Translations under genes and position numbers: made by a program
Part shown: positions 56,543-64,000 of the stretch, one piece after another
Layout of the letters: each line of letters opens with the position of its first letter
Position numbering within the stretch: the first letter of the stretch is position 1
Notes under the pieces: model-generated
Told to the model about the DNA's origin: nothing
Database searches by the model: none
Seen by the model: only the letters and a program-made list of their open reading frames with translations
Assembly: GCF_048569485.1 (NCBI RefSeq)
Contig: NW_027442220.1
Coordinates: 1-64,000, forward strand
DNA: 64,000 nucleotides
Reading direction: 5' to 3'
Source of the DNA: Anomaloglossus baeobatrachus
Lineage: Eukaryota > Chordata > Amphibia > Anura > Aromobatidae

Positions 56543-59500
56543 CTAAACCTCCTCCTCGGCGCTGTCGTCCGGACTGTCCATGATGGAATAGTCTCTGAGC
56601 AGGCTGTGGATCAGCCTGCGGCAATCCTGGATAGACATCCTCTCCCTCTTCAAGATGAGCCGGTTCCTGGCGACCCAAATAGCGTCCTTAAAGCAGTTCA
56701 TAAGGCGCCAAGCCTCCTGGATGGCTCCAACGGTGTGAGTCCCAGGGAAGAGTCCATAAAGTACGGAATGGTACGATAGGCTCCCTCTGGGGACGGAGTT
56801 CCTCAGGTCATCCTCCAGGGCAACCAACAGGCGCTGTGCGAAACGGCAGTCCCAAAAGGCGTGCAGCGATGTTTCCTCCACGAAGGGGCACCTTGGGCAG
56901 TACCGGGTTTTGCACAGGTTCCGGGCGTGCATGAATGACCGGACGGGCAGTCCGCCCTGTATCGCCATCCATGACAAGTCCTTGTGCCCGTTGGTCAATC
57001 CAGCCGATGACACGTTTGTCCAAACAGTCTCCAGTGTGTCGTGATGAAGTCCTGGAATGTTCTCCATTTCGTCCTTGGCTCTGATGAGTTTGTGGATAGT
57101 CTTTGGCTTCCACAAATCAGGCTTGAGTCCCTCCAGTTGGTGTTCCCTCACAAACCGAACCACGTCTCCGTAGAACCATGGTGCCGTCCAGTTGTAGGGG
57201 AAGGAGCTGTCCCACTTGTCCCAGCCTATCCGTCTCCAAAGGGGGAGCAGGAAGAAGCGAGACATGGACCCACCCGCGGAACCTCTCTTGACTCGCAGAG
57301 TTCGGCGAACGCAGTCACATACGAAGGAGGATCGCAGGAGGGTGGGGATATCGGGTACGCCCTTCCCACCCTTGCGAGGATCCTTGTACATGATGCTCCG
57401 CTTTACTCTGTCCATCTTGGATCCCCAGACAAAACGAAACACCGTCCTGGTAATGGCCCTGCACACGGTGGCAAGGGGGGGCCAGGCCTGGGCCGTGTAC
57501 TGCAGCACGGGCAGTACCTCGTTACGCAGGACCAGTGCTTTGCCCTCACAGGTGAGGCGTCTGAGGCTCCACAGACCGATCCGTTGGGTGATCTTGGTCA
57601 AGCGTTCCTCCCAGGACTTGAGGGCTGCTCCTTCCTTCCCGAACCAGACTCCAAGAACCTTGATGAAATCCGGCTGGATGCTGAAAGGGAAGGGGGCGGA
57701 AGAGGCCGGCTGCCAGTCCCCGAAGAGCATGGCTTCCGACTTCCCGCAGTTGACTTTGGCTCCCGAAGCCCGTCCGAAGGTCTCACAGGTCTGGACGAGG
57801 GTGTCGACTGAGCGCCGGTCCGCGCAGAAGACGGTCACGTCGTCCATGTAGAGCGAGCACTTGACCTCGAAGCGTTCTGTTCCTGGTGCGGTGATCCCTC
57901 TGATCTCTCCATTCCGCCGGATAGCCTCTGCAAAGAGTTCTATAACACAAACAAAAAGAAGAGGTGACAGAGGACAGCCTTGTCTGACCCCTGAGAGGAC
58001 CGGGAAGGGGTCAGTCTTCCAGCCGTTTACCAACACCGAGCTGTGAATATCAAAATACATTAGTTGGACATACAAACAAAACATGTTACCCAAACCTAAC
58101 CTGTGCAGAGCTTTGCCCAGGAACTCATGGGAAACACGGTCGAAGGCCTTTTCCTGATCCAACGAGATCAGGGCTGCGTGCACCCGGCGGGCTTTGATGT
58201 ACTCGACCGTGTCCCGCATGAGAGCCAGGCTGTCTGCGATGCGACGTCCGGGGATGCCGCAGGTCTGATCCGGGTGGATGATCCGTCCGATAACCGTCTT
58301 CAGTCTCGTTGCCATCGTCTTGGCCAGGATCTTGTAGTCGACATTCAGAAGGGTGATGGGACGCCAATTCTTCAGGTCGCACCTCTCTCCTTTACGCTTG
58401 TACAGGATCGTGACCATTCCTTCCCTCAGAGATGGAGGCATTCTGCCCTCCACCACCATCTCCTCATACAGCCCTAACAGGTCCGGACAGATTAGGTCTC
58501 CCAGCGCTACATAGAGCTCTGCTGGGAGGCCGTCACTGCCCGGTGTCCTGCCAGAACTAAAGGATTTGGCGGCCGAGAGCAGCTCGTCCACCGTCAGAGG
58601 AACGTCCATGGCCGCCGCGTCTGCAGGGTCAAGATGGTTAGTGATACCTGACAGGAACTTATCGGCGGCCTCGGGGTCAGTAGTCTTGCGGGCGTAGAGT
58701 TCGCTGTAGAAGTCGCTGACGACCTTCATCACATTCTCTTTCCCGCGTCGTATGCTTCCACTCTCGTCTCGTAGTTCATTCATGGGCGTGTGACCGGCGT
58801 GGAGTTTCCTGAAAAAGAACGAGTTACATTTCTCACCCTTCTCCAGGTTCTCCACTTTGGAACGGAAGACAATTCGCTCGGACTCCTCCTCGAAGTGCCT
58901 TTTCAGGCTCCTCTTAGTCTCCTCCAGCTCCTCTCTCACGTCCCAGCCGCATCGAAGAAGGTCCTGCAGGGAACGCAGCTCACGCTGGAGTCTCCTGAAG
59001 TCCCTCCTCTTCAGACACGCCTGTTGTTGACTCTTTGCCTGAAAGAAGAAACGGAACTCGAGTTTAACGTATTCCCACCAGTCAGAAACAGACTGGAAGC
59101 CCGCCTTGTATGCCCGCCACGTGGAGTAGGCAGCTCTAAGCTCCTCCAGAATCTCACCCTTTTCCAGCAGAGAGCAGTTCAGCTTCCAGGAGCCCGGGCC
59201 AATGGGGAAGCCATGGCCCAGCACACCTTGAAAGTGAATGGCTCTGTGGTCAGAGAAGAAGCAGGGGACCATCGAGTGCCCACTCCGCCCAACCGTCCGA
59301 GAGGTAAACACAAAGTCAATCCTGGAACGCAGCGAGCCATCGGATCGGCACCATGAATAGTTCACGGATCCGTGTCCGATGGAGCCAACAACGTCCACAA
59401 GAGAGGCTTCGGTCACCATCTCAATGAGCAGTTTGGATGTGACGTCCAACTTGGCAGCCGTTCCAGAACTGCGTCCATCCTCCTCAATCGGGCAGTTGAA

Positions 59501-59932
59501 ATCCCCGGCCATCACTACCGTCCTGGTGGTAGCGAGCTGAGGGCGCAGGGCTTGGAGGAGCTCCAGTCGATCGCTCTTCACAGGAGAAGCATACACATTG
59601 ATGAACCTGACAGGTTCTCCCGCCCAGGTGCCATCCACGAGCAGTAACCTGCCGCAGACGATTTCCTGAACAGAGTCCAATGTGAAGGCGCTTCCCCTGA
59701 TCAGCACGGCGACCCCCGCGGACCTACAGTCGCCCCCGCCAGACCAGTAGGATGGGCCATCGGTCCACTCCCTGGCCAGATGGTTGAAGGACCTAGAGGA
59801 GGGAAGGGAGCATTCCTGCAGGAAAAATACATCACTAGACTGAGTGTTAAGGAACGCAAAAATTGTCTGACGTCGGAACTTGTCTCTGATGCTCCTAACA
59901 TTAATGGAAAAGATGTTAATGTTAGCAGTCAT
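56543..59932 (-). CDS. Keno-like ORF2, copy 2: endonuclease and reverse transcriptase
   Basis: 1,129 residues with all the endonuclease and reverse-transcriptase blocks listed for copy 1, including YMDD and the C-terminal CCHC-type motif. About seven conservative-looking replacements separate it from copy 1, for example H to D in the endonuclease, M to I, P to T and L to I. None falls in a motif I recognise as catalytic. Both copies keep the same length and frame, which suggests both insertions are recent. Confidence 0.92.
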   Translation of the reverse strand: MTANINIFSINVRSIRDKFRRQTIFAFLNTQSSDVFFLQECSLPSSRSFNHLAREWTDGPSYWSGGGDCRSAGVAVLIRGSAFTLDSVQEIVCGRLLLVDGTWAGEPVRFINVYASPVKSDRLELLQALRPQLATTRTVVMAGDFNCPIEEDGRSSGTAAKLDVTSKLLIEMVTEASLVDVVGSIGHGSVNYSWCRSDGSLRSRIDFVFTSRTVGRSGHSMVPCFFSDHRAIHFQGVLGHGFPIGPGSWKLNCSLLEKGEILEELRAAYSTWRAYKAGFQSVSDWWEYVKLEFRFFFQAKSQQQACLKRRDFRRLQRELRSLQDLLRCGWDVREELEETKRSLKRHFEEESERIVFRSKVENLEKGEKCNSFFFRKLHAGHTPMNELRDESGSIRRGKENVMKVVSDFYSELYARKTTDPEAADKFLSGITNHLDPADAAAMDVPLTVDELLSAAKSFSSGRTPGSDGLPAELYVALGDLICPDLLGLYEEMVVEGRMPPSLREGMVTILYKRKGERCDLKNWRPITLLNVDYKILAKTMATRLKTVIGRIIHPDQTCGIPGRRIADSLALMRDTVEYIKARRVHAALISLDQEKAFDRVSHEFLGKALHRLGLGNMFCLYVQLMYFDIHSSVLVNGWKTDPFPVLSGVRQGCPLSPLLFVCVIELFAEAIRRNGEIRGITAPGTERFEVKCSLYMDDVTVFCADRRSVDTLVQTCETFGRASGAKVNCGKSEAMLFGDWQPASSAPFPFSIQPDFIKVLGVWFGKEGAALKSWEERLTKITQRIGLWSLRRLTCEGKALVLRNEVLPVLQYTAQAWPPLATVCRAITRTVFRFVWGSKMDRVKRSIMYKDPRKGGKGVPDIPTLLRSSFVCDCVRRTLRVKRGSAGGSMSRFFLLPLWRRIGWDKWDSSFPYNWTAPWFYGDVVRFVREHQLEGLKPDLWKPKTIHKLIRAKDEMENIPGLHHDTLETVWTNVSSAGLTNGHKDLSWMAIQGGLPVRSFMHARNLCKTRYCPRCPFVEETSLHAFWDCRFAQRLLVALEDDLRNSVPRGSLSYHSVLYGLFPGTHTVGAIQEAWRLMNCFKDAIWVARNRLILKRERMSIQDCRRLIHSLLRDYSIMDSPDDSAEEEV

Positions 59933-59967
59933 TGGAGGAAAGAGAAAGTTAGAGCAGGCGGTGTGCC

Positions 59968-61512
59968 TTAGTTACCACTCCGGTCGGGCGGTTCTTCCTC
60001 TTTGGCACCTGCTGGTAAGGGTATCTCCAGCAGACCCTCTTCTTCTAGCTGATCGAGCAGGGATGGTGCCTCAGTGGCTTCCGACTCCTCCATTTCTTCT
60101 TCGGCCACAAGGGACTCCACCATCTGCTCCAACACGTCCGGTTCTGGGAGGAGGCCATCCTCCTCTTCCTGGGGTGGATTGGGGTCCACAATGAACAGCT
60201 TGGAAGGTTCTGCGACAGGACTATCTTCCACCTTCCTTTTCCTTTGGCCTGTACCTGAGGAGACAAGAGCTGGAAAATCCTCCTCGGTGAAAAGTGCAAG
60301 AGTGCTGAGGCCCTCTGCTCTCATGGTCTGGGGAGGGAGAGTGGGCTTTGGGGGGGGGGTGAGGAGACCAACTGAGGAGTAGGGAAATGAGGTGGAGGTA
60401 GTGGAATCCTCAGTAGGGTTGGCCGGGGGGGGAGGGGTTTGGACAGGGGTGACAGGGGGGGGGACCAGGGAGGGGGCAACAGTTTTCTTACCCTTCTTTT
60501 CCCTGGACTCCGTGGCTGCTGGGGCATCGGCTGGAGCCACGGTCGCTGGGTTCTTGGCCGCCTTGTCCTTGGCCTCTGTGGCCTTGGTCGTAGCTGCCTT
60601 GGTCGACGAAGCTGTGACTACCTGATACTGGGTCGCCGCGGCAACCCTTGCCCAGGATTTCTCCCGCTGTGGGCAGTCCTTGTAAAGGTGGTCCGCCTGT
60701 CCACATAGGTTGCAAGTCTTCTTCTTTGGGCAGTCCTTGGAGCTGTGTCCTGTCACCCGGCAAACCCTGCAGGCGTCCTCCTTGCAGGTCTTCATCGAAT
60801 GCCCTTTCCCGCCACATTTCCTGCAGTTGTGTGGCATGTCCGGGTAGTAGATGAGACCAAAGGAGTTTCCCAGAGAGAATGTCGGGGGCAGGTGCTGGAG
60901 ACCATCCTCGGATGCTGGTTCCCTGTAGAGTCGAACGGTTACTGACCACTTACCCGTCCAGAATCCGTTGCCGTTAAGGATGTGGGATGGCTCCCTCACC
61001 ACTGTGCAGAGACGTCCCAGGAACGTGGAGATGTCTCTTCCTGGGGTGTGCGGGTTCCGCATGGAGACCGTGATCCTCTTCTCATCCCTCTGTATAGGAC
61101 AGGATCCTAAAAAAGAATGAAAAGGGGAGTCCGGCATCGCTGCGTTCATCGCCTCCCAGTATCTCCTGCAGGCATTCACCGTGGCAAAGGTTACCAGAAA
61201 AATGCCAGTCATGAAGGTCTGGACACTCAGGGTTTCCGCCCTGGAGAAGCCCTGATCCAGAATCATCTTCTTGCAGAACACGTCGCTGGACATGTCCGGC
61301 AACCTACCATCCACCGCCTTCAGCTTCAGGGCGACCGTCTGCCGCATCCAAGGCTCCAGGGTTGGAGCCTTTTCAGGCGGCGTCCGGGCTCCCTCCGGCT
61401 GGCTGGCGTCGGAGGTAGGGGCCTCTTGGGCCGAAGAAGCCTCTGGATGAGCCTTCCTGGAGGTCCCTGGGTCCTGAGCCTTCTTGGCTGCCTTCTCTGG
61501 CTTGCTTGCCAT
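59968..61512 (-). CDS. Keno-like ORF1, copy 2: CCHC nucleic-acid-binding protein
   Basis: 514 residues from the ATG at 61512. One Glu more than copy 1 in the basic stretch after the zinc knuckles (REKKGKK in place of RKKGKK). All three CCHC knuckles are kept. The upstream open extension to a TTG at 61728 is also present, but the two substitutions I see there between the copies both change the residue (K/E and E/G). That fits an untranslated leader at least as well as a coding one. Confidence 0.85.
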   Translation of the reverse strand: MASKPEKAAKKAQDPGTSRKAHPEASSAQEAPTSDASQPEGARTPPEKAPTLEPWMRQTVALKLKAVDGRLPDMSSDVFCKKMILDQGFSRAETLSVQTFMTGIFLVTFATVNACRRYWEAMNAAMPDSPFHSFLGSCPIQRDEKRITVSMRNPHTPGRDISTFLGRLCTVVREPSHILNGNGFWTGKWSVTVRLYREPASEDGLQHLPPTFSLGNSFGLIYYPDMPHNCRKCGGKGHSMKTCKEDACRVCRVTGHSSKDCPKKKTCNLCGQADHLYKDCPQREKSWARVAAATQYQVVTASSTKAATTKATEAKDKAAKNPATVAPADAPAATESREKKGKKTVAPSLVPPPVTPVQTPPPPANPTEDSTTSTSFPYSSVGLLTPPPKPTLPPQTMRAEGLSTLALFTEEDFPALVSSGTGQRKRKVEDSPVAEPSKLFIVDPNPPQEEEDGLLPEPDVLEQMVESLVAEEEMEESEATEAPSLLDQLEEEGLLEIPLPAGAKEEEPPDRSGN

Positions 61513-61749
61513 GGCTGGTTCCTGCTTGAGTTCCCGGAGCTGGATCTTGGATTCTTCTCCGGGTGTCTTCTCCCGCTGTGTTCCTCCTCGAAGTTCCTCT
61601 GGTCTCCCCAAGTCTTCTCCGAGCCTTCGTCTTCTTGCTTCTTTCTGCCAAGCTCTTCTTCCGTCCGATCTCCCTCTTCCGGTCTCGGCTGGGCTTCGGA
61701 GCTCGTCTCCCTGATCGTATCTCGTCAAGTGTAGCTAGCTCAGTTTGTT

Positions 61750-64000
61750 CTGATAAGAACAGATACTACACTTGATCTTAGCCAAAAGGCCGAGAAGCGA
61801 TAACCAGAATTGGTTTGGGCCTCGAGTGGCACCCTGGCCTATGCCGGACACATCTTAGGGAGAGAGAGCGAGAGGGAGACAAACCCACGCCTACACAAGA
61901 CATTTTGTCACCCAAGCCAACCCTTGAAAAGGCTGCTTTGCAGAGCAAAAACAAGAAGAATGGTGCGTTTTGCAGCCGCCGCCCACTGCAATGAATCTGA
62001 ATAACTCCTCCTTTAGGGCGCAAGCAACTCCCCTCCCCCTTGCAGTCTTTCCAATTCACGATACAAAAAGACGGACAGGACAGGTTGCCTGACTTTCCGT
62101 CACTGCCACCCTTTGCCATCCTTACCCGTAGAAAGCCCTTTCATCATCCCCAAACCCTAATCTTTTCCCTTTCCTTCCCAGCCCCCAAACCCTGCCCTCT
62201 GTACCTTTCTCACCACCCGCTTCCCTTCTCCTGTCATCCCCCTACCACCCGGGAAAAAAAGAGATTGCCCCCTCCTTCCACTAGCCCACCCTCCCACCCA
62301 AAGAACAACTTCTTCTGCGCAGCTTGTTTTCTAGGCAGCAGCGCTATTGTGATGTCATCGGGGGGCATTGTGACAAGCCGCCAGTGTTCCGTCTCTTCAT
62401 GTTGTGCACAGTTCAAACGGAAAATACATCAACAGGCAGACTACAGAAAAGCTTACTATCAAAGGTTAGAGGGGGGCTTTCTCAGAGGGCTTTTTACAGT
62501 TTTTCTATTCCCAATTAGCCGTTTAAGTGTACTTATTGAAAGTAGTAATTCTTTCATAGGCCGCCCTTTCTTAGTATTTGACGTTCCTTATATTGCGGTA
62601 TGAGGCTTCGCAGTAGGTTGCAAACATTCATCACCCATGACTGTCCCCAATTGAGCTCAGAAGCTCAATGTCTATCATGACCTCTCTTTTAGAATGTCCA
62701 AGAGCAAGCAAACTATTCCTCCAGGAGAGGGCGCCAACAGACTACTAAAGAGATCATCATTACTCAAAGAAAACCCCAAAAACCAATGCATGATAGGAAT
62801 AAACAGGTAACTTTCTTTGGAGTGGAAGCGGAGAGATCGCACCAGATGCCAATTCTAGATCTTATCACACCTGTGGTCACTGCAGCAGCAGGTGAATCCA
62901 CTTTGTCCAAAAGGGATCTATTCCATTCAATTGCAAATGATCTAGATAAGACAGAGAACTGCAGCACGGGGACATAGCCGAGTTGGTCAGGTTGAGTGGT
63001 GATGAGTTTGCTATTTGGATGAATAAAGAAAGTCAAAAGTGTGAAAGATAAAAAACAAAAGGAGGAAGTGTGAAAAGTGAATGGGCCAAATTGAGGTGCA
63101 TATGAAGACGTATGCTTTCTTCCAATTCATTAAATCGGGCTAATATGAATCAGGTGAATTGAGTTCTGCTTTTGGAAACTGGGTTAAGAAGGGGTGCACC
63201 GTTCCTGGAGGTACTGCAATACCAGGTCAATGCGTGGAGTGGACAGAGCAAGCTCTTTTTCCATCTCCCTGTTCTAAAAATCCATTTAATATATGGTCCC
63301 CAGATAGGGGACGTATCAGATATTAAACTGATAAGAACAGATACTACACTTGATCTTAGCCAAAAGGCCGAGAAGCGATAACCAGAATTGGTTTGGGCCT
63401 CGAGTGGCACCCTGGCCTATGCCGGACACATCTTAGGGAGAGAGAGCGAGAGGGAGACAAACCCACGCCTACACAAGACATTTTGTCACCCAAGCCAACC
63501 CTTGAAAAGGCTGCTTTGCAGAGCAAAAACAAGAAGAATGGTGCGTTTTGCAGCCGCCGCCCACTGCAATGAATCTGAATAACTCCTCCTTTAGGGCGCA
63601 AGCAACTCCCCTCCCCCTTGCAGTCTTTCCAATTCACGATACAAAAAGACGGACAGGACAGGTTGCCTGACTTTCCGTCACTGCCACCCTTTGCCATCCT
63701 TACCCGTAGAAAGCCCTTTCATCATCCCCAAACCCTAATCTTTTCCCTTTCCTTCCCAGCCCCCAAACCCTGCCCTCTGTACCTTTCTCACCACCCGCTT
63801 CCCTTCTCCTGTCATCCCCCTACCACCCGGGAAAAAAAGAGATTGCCCCCTCCTTCCACTAGCCCACCCTCCCACCCAAAGAACAACTTCTTCTGCGCAG
63901 CTTGTTTTCTAGGCAGCAGCGCTATTGTGATGTCATCGGGGGGCATTGTGACAAGCCGCCAGTGTTCCGTCTCTTCATGTTGTGCACAGTTCAAACGGAA
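61750..64000 (-). repeat. U2 tandem array, block 6
   Basis: U2 nt 1-52 of copy 27, a consensus spacer, intact copy 28, then a further spacer that runs off the right edge. No variant was seen. Confidence 0.96.
63192..63379 (-). ncRNA. RNU2: U2 snRNA, copy 28
   Basis: Consensus 188-nt gene, last in the window, with 3' box at 63165-63179. Confidence 0.98.

Larger units (their letters stand above)
56218..61749 (-). mobile_element. Keno-like U2-specific LINE, copy 2 (full-length, promoter-proximal)
   Basis: A 5,532-bp relative of copy 1 with the same ends, the same orientation and both ORFs open. It differs from copy 1 by scattered substitutions and one codon in ORF1; the proteins differ at about 7 of 1,129 residues in ORF2 and about 8 in ORF1. 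Being next to U2 nt 1-52, it is the copy that a transcript from the U2 promoter would reach first. The 3' A-run is one base longer than in copy 1. Confidence 0.85.
50524..61801 (-). pseudogene. RNU2: U2 snRNA copy 27, split by two tandem Keno-like LINEs
   Basis: Nucleotides 1-52 are at 61750-61801, nucleotides 38-52 occur again between the two LINEs at 56203-56217, and nucleotides 38-188 are at 50524-50674. The insertion adds 11,090 bp (5,528 + 15 + 5,532 + 15), which accounts exactly for the spacing of the flanking units. The U2 promoter lies just upstream and points into the LINEs. Confidence 0.96.

Noticed and set aside
50675-61749. The LINE pair as an assembly duplication
   Set aside because: The two copies differ at many bases, in one ORF1 codon and in A-run length, and the duplicated targets and total length fit two real insertions.

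Overview
The window is part of a tandem array of vertebrate-type U2 small nuclear RNA genes. A unit of 1,578 bp repeats head to tail from end to end. Each unit carries one 188-nt U2 gene on the minus strand. I count 28 U2 loci: 24 uninterrupted and 4 split by mobile elements. The U2 sequence is close to the human one from memory, including the 5' end, the GUAGUA branch-site recognition element, the Sm site and the 3' terminal hairpin. A vertebrate-style 3' box lies 12 bp past each gene. Together with a Keno-like LINE and an Ngaro-type retrotransposon, this points to a vertebrate, most likely an amphibian or fish; the species cannot be fixed from the sequence. Apart from the element proteins I see no other protein-coding gene. 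The many short open frames that recur every 1,578 bp are by-products of the repeat. || Layout: 1-12103 array (7 intact U2 genes, then part of an 8th); 12104-12908 small insertion (element A, copy 1) in U2; 12909-19342 array with a 122-bp local duplication; 19343-20187 element A, copy 2, in U2; 20188-21406 array; 21407-28010 a complete-looking Ngaro-type tyrosine-recombinase retrotransposon in the spacer, plus strand; 28011-34681 array; 34682-34893 a 212-bp insertion (element B) in U2; 34894-50674 array; 50675-61749 two full-length Keno-like LINEs in tandem in one U2 gene; 61750-64000 array. || The main observation is that all four interrupted U2 genes are broken at the same phosphodiester position, between U2 nucleotides 37 and 38, inside the branch-site recognition sequence. 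At least three unrelated-looking sequences use this point. They are a Tx1-clade LINE with two open ORFs and a 15-bp target duplication, an approximately 0.8-kb non-autonomous element with a 42-bp minisatellite and a Keno-like 3' tail, and a 212-bp sequence with another 3' end. All are in the sense orientation of U2. The array is otherwise extremely uniform, with most units within one base of the consensus. A disproportionate share of the variants lies in the units that carry insertions. All comparisons were made by eye.
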